Origin: JBBSJZ01 sp041739875
GTDB taxonomy: Bacteria > Planctomycetota > Planctomycetia > Pirellulales > Pirellulaceae
Direction: 5' to 3'
DNA: 64,000 bases
NCBI GenBank assembly: GCA_041739875.1
Contig: JBGSNA010000116.1
Coordinates: forward strand, 1 to 64,000
Part shown: piece by piece, positions 45,966 to 54,215 of the stretch
Layout of the letters: each line of letters begins with the position of its first letter
How positions within the stretch are numbered: position 1 is the stretch's first letter
Notes under the pieces: generated by a model
The model's database searches: none
What the model saw: the letters and a program-made list of their open reading frames with translations, nothing else
Told to the model about the DNA's origin: nothing
Made by a program: the position numbers and the translations under genes

Positions 45966-47051
45966 TTGGACGATTCGAACTTCTCATCGACGTACGCGGA
46001 AGCTCGCAGACGGTTTTTGACAGCTGCGTCGATGGCGGATGCACGGGTTGAGTCGTATTTGATTGACGCAAGCGCAAGTGATGGGCCTGCATGTGAAGAG
46101 CTTGCAATGGATGTTGCGATTGTTGGTCACGAGGCGGCGCCGACGATTGTGGTTTCGTCGGGTGTGCATGGCGTGGAAGGGTTGTTGGGTTCTGCGATCC
46201 AGCTTTCGTTGCTCGAGCGAATCGCGAGGCCAAGTACGCCGCTCAGTGTTCGCTATGTGCTCATCCATGCGGTGAACCCGTTTGGATTTTCAACACTGCG
46301 CCGATTCAATGAAGACAATGTGGATTTGAATCGCAACTTTCTATTTGGCGGCAGTCAATACAGAGGTTCGCCGGCGGGATATGCTCGGCTGGACGGGTTC
46401 ATGAATCCAGCATCGGCACCGTCGCGGATCGAGCCCTTTAAGTTGCTCGCGTTTTGGAACATTTTACGACATGGTCGTGAATCGCTCATCCAGACTATCG
46501 CGGGAGGACAGTACGACTATCCACGTGGTGTGTTTTTCGGCGGGCACGGTCCGTGCCAATCAACACGGCACATTTTCGATTCTGTGAACGATTGGATCGG
46601 CGAATCAAAGCGAATTGTGCACGTTGATTTCCACAGTGGACTCGGTGCGTTTGGGGCGTACACGTTACTCCTAGTGGACACAGCGGTTTCGGCAAATGTT
46701 TCTTGGTACGCAGACACATTTGGGGCGGATTCGATTCGGCCCCGAGCGGATCACGGCGTTGCTCCCTATGTCGCCGCAGGCGCCATGGGCGAGTGGTTGC
46801 AGCATCATTTTCGCGATCGCGATTATCGATTCGTAACGGCGGAGTATGGCACGTACGACAGTGTCCGTATGCTGGCTGCGATTCGCGCGGAGAACCGGGC
46901 TCATCACTACGCTTCGCCGCAAAGCAAGATTTACACGACATCCAAACGCGAACTCTCCGAGTGTTTTTGTCCTGGCGATCGGCAATGGAGACGTCGCGTT
47001 AGCGAGTCAGCGCAGCGGATTATCGATCAAGCCGTGAAGTCATTGGCTTAG
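45966..47051 (+). CDS. DUF2817 zinc carboxypeptidase-like enzyme (M14-related)
   Basis: A 361-residue cytoplasmic-looking protein with no signal peptide. The start is TTG 45966, supported by GGGGAG ten bases upstream. Zinc ligands His68 and Glu71 (SGVHGVEG) and His223 (HVDFHSGLG), the NRN element (DLNRNF) and a catalytic Glu near 293 (VTAEYGTY) identify the DUF2817/M14-like fold. Members of this superfamily include peptidoglycan-peptide carboxypeptidases, but DUF2817 substrates are not defined. It is co-transcribed with the propeller protein upstream (17-base gap). It fits the peptide theme of the locus; GlgB follows after 187 bases. Confidence 0.86.
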   Translation: MDDSNFSSTYAEARRRFLTAASMADARVESYLIDASASDGPACEELAMDVAIVGHEAAPTIVVSSGVHGVEGLLGSAIQLSLLERIARPSTPLSVRYVLIHAVNPFGFSTLRRFNEDNVDLNRNFLFGGSQYRGSPAGYARLDGFMNPASAPSRIEPFKLLAFWNILRHGRESLIQTIAGGQYDYPRGVFFGGHGPCQSTRHIFDSVNDWIGESKRIVHVDFHSGLGAFGAYTLLLVDTAVSANVSWYADTFGADSIRPRADHGVAPYVAAGAMGEWLQHHFRDRDYRFVTAEYGTYDSVRMLAAIRAENRAHHYASPQSKIYTTSKRELSECFCPGDRQWRRRVSESAQRIIDQAVKSLA

Positions 47052-47238
47052 TATCTAATTGGAGACCGCTTCCTCCTTGACGACGCCGAGCAACACGAGT
47101 GCGTTTTTCGGGTATGCTGCTACTTAAGTAACTTGAGATGCGAACCACTCGCCGTAAAACTATTCGCCGTTATTTGACGCTATGTACGTCCCGATTGACG
47201 TCGCTCGATCGCTAGCAACACAACGAGTACTGACCAAC

Positions 47239-49098
47239 ATGACAACTGAAATGCAACCGCCCGAATCAACCGAGCGTTATCATTGGCTCGGTGCACACTT
47301 AGAGACTCAAAACGGATTTCGCGGAGCGAGGTTTGCGGTTTGGGCGCCCAACGCGACGGAAGTTAGTGTACTGACGGACGGCAACGGATGGCGACATGGC
47401 GCGGACTGGCTCACCGGCAGTGACTCGGGTGTCTGGACGGGCTTTGTCGCTGGGGTGACTCACGGCACAAGTTACAAATACAGTATTCGAACGCAGCAGG
47501 GCGAGATTCTTCACAAGGCAGATCCGTTTGCGTTTTCGGCGGAGCATCCTCCGGCAACTGCTTCGATCGTGTACGCTTTGGATCGATACAAGTGGGACGA
47601 TGACGAGTGGATGGCAAAGCGAACGAACACGGATTGGTTGCGCAGTCCAGTTTCGATTTATGAAGTCCATTTGCCCTCATGGAAACGTCCCTGGGATGGT
47701 CGTCGATATCACAGCTATCGTGAGCTCGCCGTGATGCTTGTCGAGCACGTCAAGTCGCTCGGATTCACACACATTGAGTTGATGCCGATCAGCGAGTTCC
47801 CGTTCGACGGATCTTGGGGATATCAAGTTACCGGTTACTTTGCACCGACGAGTCGCTTTGGCGATCCAGACGAGTTTCGATTCTTTGTCGATTACTGTCA
47901 CCAGAATGGTATCGGTGTGATTTTGGATTGGGTTCCAGCACACTTCCCCTATGACTCGCACGGGTTGGCTCGGTTCGATGGAACGGGGTTGTACGAGCAT
48001 GACGATCCACGGCAAGGATTCCATCCGGATTGGAAGACCCACATTTTCAATTACGGTCGCGATGAAGTCCGCGAGTTTCTGCACGCCAATGCAAGGTTCT
48101 GGCTGAGCGAGTATCACATTGACGGATTGAGAGTCGATGCCGTTGCTTCGATGCTTTACTTGGACTATTCACGCAACGACGGTGAGTGGATTCCCAATTG
48201 CTTTGGCGGTAACGAGAACTTCGAAGCGATCGAGTTTCTCAAGCAGCTCAATACGCACCTGCATCAGGACTTCCCAGGCATCATGACGCTCGCGGAAGAG
48301 TCGACGTCGTATGCAGGTGTTTCGCGGCCGGTCTATACCGGCGGTCTCGGCTTCGGTTTCAAATGGGATATGGGATGGATGCATGATACGCTCCGGTACA
48401 TCAAGCGAGACCCTGTGCACCGAAAGTATCACCAGAATGAATTGACGTTTCGTTCAGTGTATGCGGATACCGAGAATTTTGTTTTGCCGTTGTCGCATGA
48501 CGAAGTGGTCCACGGGAAAGGCTCGTTGATTTCGCGGATGCCCGGCGATGAATGGCAAAAGTTTGCGAACATGCGTCTGTTGTTTGGATACCAATATGCG
48601 GTACCTGGCAAAAAGCTCATGTTCATGGGTTGCGAGTTCGCACAGTACAAGGAATGGAACTACGAAAGTCAGCTTGATTGGGCGCTACAGTCCGTGCCGC
48701 TCAACAGCGGTCTGCAACTGTTCGTGGGCGATCTCAATCGGCTGCATCGGGACTACCCGGCACTGCATGAATTGGATTGTGATGCAAAGGGGTTCTCTTG
48801 GATCGCAGCCGACGATGCTTCGAAGAGCGTCTACACGTTCTGTCGTACGGCTGAGAATGGTCAACACGTCGTGATCGTGGTGAATTTCACGCCGACGCCG
48901 CATTTCGATTACCGCATAGGTGTGCCAGACTTGGGTGCGTATGTCGAAATCCTCAACAGTGACTCCGAAGTTTACGGGGGCAGCAACATTGGGAACCTCG
49001 GCTCGCGGATGTCTGAGGCTATTCCGAGCCACGGGCGGCCTAACAGTTTGGAAGTGAACATACCGCCGCTTGCGATCGTCATGGTTTGCCTTGCGTAG
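47239..49098 (+). CDS. glgB: 1,4-alpha-glucan branching enzyme
   Basis: A 619-residue GH13 branching enzyme from ATG 47239 (MTTEMQPPES). One N-terminal CBM48 domain (GARFAVWAPNATEVSVL) is followed by the alpha-amylase barrel: WGYQVTGYFAPTSRFGDPDE, nucleophile Asp300 (GLRVDAVASML), acid/base Glu353 (LAEEST), Asp421 (LSHDEV), and a C-terminal beta domain ending in PPLAIVMVCLA. It lacks the extra N1 domain of enterobacterial GlgB. It makes alpha-1,6 branches in glycogen. No other glycogen gene is in the window. A 21-bp triplicated repeat covers its end. Confidence 0.95.
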   Translation: MTTEMQPPESTERYHWLGAHLETQNGFRGARFAVWAPNATEVSVLTDGNGWRHGADWLTGSDSGVWTGFVAGVTHGTSYKYSIRTQQGEILHKADPFAFSAEHPPATASIVYALDRYKWDDDEWMAKRTNTDWLRSPVSIYEVHLPSWKRPWDGRRYHSYRELAVMLVEHVKSLGFTHIELMPISEFPFDGSWGYQVTGYFAPTSRFGDPDEFRFFVDYCHQNGIGVILDWVPAHFPYDSHGLARFDGTGLYEHDDPRQGFHPDWKTHIFNYGRDEVREFLHANARFWLSEYHIDGLRVDAVASMLYLDYSRNDGEWIPNCFGGNENFEAIEFLKQLNTHLHQDFPGIMTLAEESTSYAGVSRPVYTGGLGFGFKWDMGWMHDTLRYIKRDPVHRKYHQNELTFRSVYADTENFVLPLSHDEVVHGKGSLISRMPGDEWQKFANMRLLFGYQYAVPGKKLMFMGCEFAQYKEWNYESQLDWALQSVPLNSGLQLFVGDLNRLHRDYPALHELDCDAKGFSWIAADDASKSVYTFCRTAENGQHVVIVVNFTPTPHFDYRIGVPDLGAYVEILNSDSEVYGGSNIGNLGSRMSEAIPSHGRPNSLEVNIPPLAIVMVCLA

Positions 49099-49147
49099 CA
49101 ATAAATTTGCCTTGCGTAGCAATAAATTTGCCTTGCCTAGCAAGAAA
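49085..49147. repeat. 21-bp tandem triplication over the glgB stop codon
   Basis: Three 21-base copies (49085-49105, 49106-49126, 49127-49147); the first two are identical and the third differs at two bases. The unit TTTGCCTTGCGTAGCAATAA plus one base contains the TAG stop (49096-49098). Because the unit is 7 codons, in-frame stops recur in each copy. Confidence 0.92.
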
Positions 49148-49257
49148 ATTGTTGACGATTCAACGAAACTTTCGATTCACGGACCGGTTTCATTTCTGTA
49201 ACCTGGTGAGTCAATTCACCCGACCTACGCCTCTTCCTCGTATCGAAAAGAAAACCA

Positions 49258-49995
49258 ATGGTTAAGAAGTATCTCGTCGCAATCGCTTGCTCTGCATGCA
49301 TGATCACAGCTGGTTCCGAAGCCCTGTCCCAGCCCCCAGGTGGTCCGCCACGCGATGGCGGTGGACGCCCCGAAGGTGGACCACCACGTGAAGGTGGTCG
49401 TCCTGGTGAAGGTGGACCGCCACGCGAAGGCGGTCGTCCTGGTGAGCGTGGCGGGCCTGAGATGATGATGCGAATGATGCCTGTGTTGAAGGCATTGGAC
49501 AAAGATGGCGATGGAACGATTTCGTCTTCCGAGATTGATAATGCAGTTTCGGCGCTGAAGACGTTGGACAAAAACGGCGACGGAAAACTTGATGCCGAAG
49601 AGCTTCGGCCTGATTTCGCAGCGATGGGTGGACGTGGCCCTGGCGGACCCGGTGGAGAACGTGGGCCTGGCGGAGAGCGAGGTCCTGGCGGCGAAGGTGG
49701 CCCCGGTGGCGGTATGGCTGCGATGATGGAACGTGTGATGTCGCAAGACAAAAACGGCGATGGAAAGCTCAGCGGTGATGAGATTTCGGAGCGGATGTTG
49801 CCGATGCTCGAGCGAGCCGACAAAAACAAAGACGGAGCTCTTGAGAAGTCAGAGCTCGAAGCTGCGTTCTCGAACATTCCTCGCGGTGACGGTGGTGGCC
49901 GCGGTGGATTCGGCGGCGGCCGCGAAGGTGGTGGCGATCGCGAAGGCGGTGATCGTCCGGGTGGTGATCGCCCACGTCGTCCAGAAGCTGAGTAA
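49258..49995 (+). CDS. Exported EF-hand protein with Gly/Pro-rich linkers
   Basis: A 245-residue protein with a signal peptide (LVAIACSACMITAGSEALS). Four canonical EF-hand calcium loops are present: DKDGDGTISSSE (81-92), DKNGDGKLDAEE (104-115), DKNGDGKLSGDE (164-175) and DKNKDGALEKSE (188-199), arranged as two pairs. Low-complexity Gly/Pro/Arg-rich tracts flank and separate them (GGPPREGGRPGEGGPPREGG, GGERGPGGERGPGGEGGPGG, GGREGGGDREGGDRPGG). The calcium loops lie in pairs as in calerythrin/calmodulin-like domains. It is probably a secreted calcium-responsive or matrix protein. It is followed by a clear terminator, so it is its own unit. Confidence 0.9.
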   Translation: MVKKYLVAIACSACMITAGSEALSQPPGGPPRDGGGRPEGGPPREGGRPGEGGPPREGGRPGERGGPEMMMRMMPVLKALDKDGDGTISSSEIDNAVSALKTLDKNGDGKLDAEELRPDFAAMGGRGPGGPGGERGPGGERGPGGEGGPGGGMAAMMERVMSQDKNGDGKLSGDEISERMLPMLERADKNKDGALEKSELEAAFSNIPRGDGGGRGGFGGGREGGGDREGGDRPGGDRPRRPEAE

Positions 49996-50025
49996 GCTCG
50001 AATACCAAACTTAGGCTTGGGTTGA

Positions 50026-50068
50026 AACAGACGCCAACGGAACACGTTTCCTTGGTGTCTGTTTTTTT
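50026..50068 (+). terminator. Intrinsic terminator of the EF-hand gene
   Basis: AACAGACGCCAA (50026-50037) pairs with TTGGTGTCTGTT (50052-50063), 11 pairs with one G-T wobble, followed by a run of T to 50068. It lies 31 bases beyond the EF-hand stop. Confidence 0.85.
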
Positions 50069-50232
50069 ATGCCTCTCTCGAAACCAAGGTTCGGCTGTTG
50101 AAACGCCAGCGTGAAACCCGTTTCGACCTGGTGTGATATTGACAGAGTGAACGTTTTGGGTGGACAAGCACGCTACCCGATGCGGCGAAACTTTCTTGGC
50201 GCAAACGAGCACTATTCTATGGGCAAAACTCG

Positions 50233-51168
50233 ATGCGGCGTTGTCGGCTCGTTCTATTCGTGATCTGTCTGGTCATTTGCCTGCGAATTCAATCGGCCGA
50301 ACCTATTCAAGACATTCCCATCGCCGACGTCCTAGCGTTTGATGGCGCTGGATTCGTCTGCGCTGAACCGTCGATGCTGCTTCCTGGTGATGCCAAACTT
50401 GCACATCCTTGGAATGCATCGGTCGACTTGATGGTGCTGTCAAGATCGGACCGTGTCAAGTTCACGTTGCCGACGTTTGCTGATCCAGAGGAACTCGTCA
50501 CGCATTCCGGTGCCAACTTGGGAATACGCATGACGCTTGCTCGGAATCTCCCAGGCCCGATCGACAGCTTGCCACAAGTCGAGATGCGTTACATGCTCGC
50601 CACCGGCCAAGAAACATTCATCCAGACCGCGCCAGCTGTTGTGGAGTATGACCACGACGTCCGGGCGTCCATACAGAGCCTTGAAGCAAGTTTCGGCTGG
50701 GTCAATCTCGAAGCTCACTCGCGAACTTTCTTCATCGGTCCTCGGATGATCGAAATGTCCGATCGAATGGACTTTTATAATTCGACCCCGTTCTCGATGT
50801 CTGGCGATCGTATCTCCGCCAAGAACTCACTTGCCGGTCTTCAGGCTGGTGCAAAACAAAGCTGGCAATGGCCGCACTTTTCGATTGATGGACGCGCCAG
50901 CTGGGGAGCCTACTACAACCGTGTCGAGAGACAGTACTTTGACTTCGTCGGCATCGTGCCTGTGCACTGGAACAACACCTACGCCACGTCCGGCGAGACA
51001 GAGCTGGATTTCTCGTACACACCCAACGAGCGTTTTCGAATCACGGCGGGACTCTATGCCCTATTGCTAAGGAACGTTGCCCAGTCGCGTCATGAGAATT
51101 CGCTGGAGTTCAACGGCCAGCCGCTTCTGTATCTGGGTTTAACCTGTGGTGCGTCCTACAAATTCTAG
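50233..51168 (+). CDS. BBP7-like outer-membrane beta-barrel protein
   Basis: A 311-residue exported protein (signal MRRCRLVLFVICLVICLRIQ). The body is a series of amphipathic strands (SVDLMVLSRSDRV, SFGWVNLEAHSRTFFIGP, RFRITAGLYALLL), with a DRMDFYNSTPF stretch and an aromatic C-terminus (GLTCGASYKF) ending in Phe, as required for outer-membrane assembly by BAM. It resembles the planctomycete BBP7 porin-like family. The cargo is unknown. It converges with the cytochrome/WD40 gene 50 bases downstream. Confidence 0.72.
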   Translation: MRRCRLVLFVICLVICLRIQSAEPIQDIPIADVLAFDGAGFVCAEPSMLLPGDAKLAHPWNASVDLMVLSRSDRVKFTLPTFADPEELVTHSGANLGIRMTLARNLPGPIDSLPQVEMRYMLATGQETFIQTAPAVVEYDHDVRASIQSLEASFGWVNLEAHSRTFFIGPRMIEMSDRMDFYNSTPFSMSGDRISAKNSLAGLQAGAKQSWQWPHFSIDGRASWGAYYNRVERQYFDFVGIVPVHWNNTYATSGETELDFSYTPNERFRITAGLYALLLRNVAQSRHENSLEFNGQPLLYLGLTCGASYKF

Positions 51169-51218
51169 CCAGGTCTCGCCGTGTGTGTCGCTGGCGGACC
51201 GCTCACAATCGCGAGCGA

Positions 51219-54215
51219 CTACTTAAGCTCACTGACCAGTGCCGCATCGGCCAATTTCCATATTCGCACAGTGCCGCTTTGGCCGCCGGACAAGACCGAC
51301 TGGCCATCGGGCGTTAGCTTGACGGTGTAGAGGAAGTCTCCGGCTCCGTCGAAGTTTCGCACTGCGTTTCCGTTGGTCGTATCTGACAGCCGGACTTGAC
51401 CATTGGCACACGCGACGACGACTTGGTTCGTTCCCGGGACATATTGGATCGAAGTCAGCTCTTTCGGAAATCCGGTGATCGTGCGTTTCACTTCACCGGT
51501 ACTCGCATTCCACACTTTGACGCTTTGGTCCGCACTCGCGGAGGCGAGCGTATCGCCATCGGCGTGCCATGCAACCGCGATCACATGATGCGTGTGACCC
51601 TCGAGTGTTCGAGTGGACGTGCCGGAGGCGACATCGAGCAAGTGAATCGTGCGGTCGGCGCCAGACGAAGCGATCGCGGTTCCATCGGGCGAAAAGTCCA
51701 GTCCAAGGACCGAATCGCTGTGAACGTCGCCGAAATCACGCAGGAGTTCTCCCGATTCGACCGCAAACAACTTCACGTCTCCAGATCGGCTTGGCGAACC
51801 GCCGCCGACGGCGATCACTTGCGAGTCGGGACGAAACTGCAGTGCCGTCACACGGTCTACAAATACACCTTTATCCAAGCCACCGATCATGCGTTCGAGA
51901 GTCCAACTGACACCCGTTGAATAGAACTCCGCGTAACGGTCTTGATAAAAACGACAAACATCATTCTGGAAGAACGCGACCTGAGCGTCCCCTAGCGATG
52001 GCGAGTGAAAAGCATGCGTCGGAAGCCCGTCACTTGCACGATACACACGCGTTGAACCGTCACGATGCACGGCGGCAATGCGTGTCGCATCACGATTGAA
52101 GCTGGCACCGAGCACCTCGTCGCCGGGTTGGTGCGATAGCGATTGCGACGACGCGAGCTCAGCGTCGGTGGCGGTGGCGATGCGAGTTTCTGCGTCGATG
52201 ACGGTTTGGTGCGCCGGAATCGCGACTGTGGCGAGTTGCACGGCCGCGTTGGATGCATCAAGTGCCTGTTGACGGTTCTTGAGTTCCGCCTCACTCTTCG
52301 TTTTTGCTTCTGCTGCCGCTGCGACCGCCTTCGTTTGTTCCTCGAGTTCCTTGGTCGCTTTCTCAGTCATCGCTTTGGCTTCCGCAGCTAACTTGTTCGC
52401 CGCTTCAATATCTGCCGCTGATTTGGCAACGGTTGCGGTGTAGCTGACGAGCGTCGTTTTCTTTTCCGCAAGTTGTTTTTCGAGGGCATCGATCTCTTGT
52501 TGGAGTGTGTTCGAATTTGCCATCGCAACTTCCATCGTCTTTGTCGCCGACGGAAGAACTTCGGACGCCATCCCGGTGTCTTGCTTGGCCTTGTCAAGGG
52601 TTGCTTGGGTCGCGGCGGCGAGTGCTAAAGCGTCCACATGCTTCTTTTCCTCCGCCGTCAATGCTTCTTTGGCCTTATCACGCGCTTCGGTAACTTTCAC
52701 GAGGGCCTCGTTCTCTTTCTTGAGCGCCTCGGCTAATTCACCAGCCGTTGCCGTCAGTCTCGCGACGAGGTTTTTTTGCCGCGTTGCATCACGTTGGGTT
52801 TGTGCAAGCAGCAGTCGTTCCGAGGGCGTGCTTTCCATCGATTGGAGTTTGGCGCCGTCGGCCAGATTCCAAATCCGCGTCGCTCCGTCGCGACCACCTG
52901 TGGCAAGTTTGGCTTGATCCTTTGACAATGCGAGCGCGGAGACAACGCCTCCATGATCTATCGCGCGGATTTCTTTGTTCTCATTCGGCTCGACGACTGT
53001 TACGCCACCGGAACCCTTGGCGATAACCGCCAACACACTGGGCTGGCTCACCATGCAAATCGCTGTTGCATCCGCAACACCACCAAGAGACTCGTGGACT
53101 CGCGAGATCAACATCTTGTCGTTCTCTGCGGTGACTCGAAAGAATTGAACCGTACCCGTCGACGTGCTCGTGATCACGTGGGCTCCATCAAGCGTCACGT
53201 CCAAATCACGGAGAATGGTGTTTGTCTCAGCTTCCGCGACCACGGTTCCAGCAGCAACATCCCAAACACGAACGCGACCGTGTTGTTCGGCCACAACAAG
53301 CCGGTTCACTTGCTCCGCCCAAGCGAGTGAAACGACGCTCGATGATTGCCCTGAGAAAACCTGAGAGCGAGCCTTTGTCGCGACGTCCCAAATCTCAATA
53401 TCACCAATCGCGTTCACGAGGGCGAGCATCGTTTCGTCGGCTCGAATAGCAGCCAAGCCAGCCGCTTTTATGGGCAGTGAACCGTTCGATGGCGTTGCTG
53501 GCGTTTTCTTCCAAATTCGAACGCTGCGAAAACCGCCTGTCGCGATTCGCTCACCGTCTGGTGAGAACGCCACGGTTTGGATGAGATCCACATCAGCGAC
53601 TTCGCCGACCTTGAGACTGGGATCGACAAGACGATCGATCTCGGAATGAGTAGCAAGGTCCACGATGGAAACTTTATTCGCTCGACCGATCGCTGCGAGC
53701 TGGCCATCCGGCGACACATCGAGCGAGTACACCGAGCGAATCGATTCAGGGATACTTTGCCACACGATCGTTTCACTCGCCGAGGATTCGCTGGCGTTGG
53801 CGCCTTGCTCGATCCACAACTTCAAAAGACCGAGCTCATCAGGCGTCAGCGGTTTCGCGCCGACATCGTTGTCTTCTGGTGGCATGAGCGGCTCTTCGGA
53901 GCCCGTGCCACGCGTCATCAACAAACTGGTTGCCGCATCCTTCGCGATGACTGCTGGACCCGTGTCGCCGCCTTTTTGGATCGACGTGAGCGTTTCCAGG
54001 ACGAGACCGCCTTCCGGAGTTTTCGTATTGTGGCAAGCCAAACAATTACGACGCAAAATCGGCATGATCTCTTTGCCAAAATCAACAGGCTCCGTCCGCG
54101 TCAACACGTTCACGGGGAGCGGCAACTCGACTTGCGCGGAAACGCGTGTTGGCACTATCGACGCCCATGCAAGAAGTGAGAACATCACACAGGATATTGT
54201 TGAAAAACGCATCAT
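51219..54215 (-). CDS. Planctomycete cytochrome c domain + WD40 propeller protein (PSCyt1-like) with coiled-coil insert
   Basis: A 998-residue exported protein. After the signal peptide (to about residue 27), a heme motif C58-L-A-C61-H62 lies in the PSCyt1-type context, with LMPPEDNDVGAKPLTPDELGLLKLWIEQGA. Seven or more WD40 repeats follow (ADRTIHLLDVASG, ADQSVKVWNASTG, VRVWDVAAGTVV). The propeller is interrupted by about 220 residues of charged coiled coil (residues about 470-690, e.g. EALKKENEALVKVTEARDKA). It is the last gene of the DUF1501 operon and starts at an ATGA overlap with the PPC-domain gene. It probably transfers electrons or senses redox in the periplasm. Confidence 0.9.
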   Translation of the reverse strand: MMRFSTISCVMFSLLAWASIVPTRVSAQVELPLPVNVLTRTEPVDFGKEIMPILRRNCLACHNTKTPEGGLVLETLTSIQKGGDTGPAVIAKDAATSLLMTRGTGSEEPLMPPEDNDVGAKPLTPDELGLLKLWIEQGANASESSASETIVWQSIPESIRSVYSLDVSPDGQLAAIGRANKVSIVDLATHSEIDRLVDPSLKVGEVADVDLIQTVAFSPDGERIATGGFRSVRIWKKTPATPSNGSLPIKAAGLAAIRADETMLALVNAIGDIEIWDVATKARSQVFSGQSSSVVSLAWAEQVNRLVVAEQHGRVRVWDVAAGTVVAEAETNTILRDLDVTLDGAHVITSTSTGTVQFFRVTAENDKMLISRVHESLGGVADATAICMVSQPSVLAVIAKGSGGVTVVEPNENKEIRAIDHGGVVSALALSKDQAKLATGGRDGATRIWNLADGAKLQSMESTPSERLLLAQTQRDATRQKNLVARLTATAGELAEALKKENEALVKVTEARDKAKEALTAEEKKHVDALALAAATQATLDKAKQDTGMASEVLPSATKTMEVAMANSNTLQQEIDALEKQLAEKKTTLVSYTATVAKSAADIEAANKLAAEAKAMTEKATKELEEQTKAVAAAAEAKTKSEAELKNRQQALDASNAAVQLATVAIPAHQTVIDAETRIATATDAELASSQSLSHQPGDEVLGASFNRDATRIAAVHRDGSTRVYRASDGLPTHAFHSPSLGDAQVAFFQNDVCRFYQDRYAEFYSTGVSWTLERMIGGLDKGVFVDRVTALQFRPDSQVIAVGGGSPSRSGDVKLFAVESGELLRDFGDVHSDSVLGLDFSPDGTAIASSGADRTIHLLDVASGTSTRTLEGHTHHVIAVAWHADGDTLASASADQSVKVWNASTGEVKRTITGFPKELTSIQYVPGTNQVVVACANGQVRLSDTTNGNAVRNFDGAGDFLYTVKLTPDGQSVLSGGQSGTVRIWKLADAALVSELK

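Noticed and set aside
49085..49147. Tandem 21-bp repeats considered as a CRISPR array
   Set aside because: There are no spacers between copies and no cas genes; it is a simple tandem triplication.
49137..50045. A long minus-strand open frame opposite the EF-hand gene, rich in Pro/Ser/Gly
   Set aside because: It is the antisense of the Gly/Pro-rich repeats; low-complexity composition without any family motif, and the plus strand carries four canonical EF-hands.
51168..51219. Hairpin between the converging BBP7-like and cytochrome genes as a terminator
   Set aside because: The only stem (GTCGCT/AGCGAC) has a loop of over 20 bases and no T-run; support is too weak.
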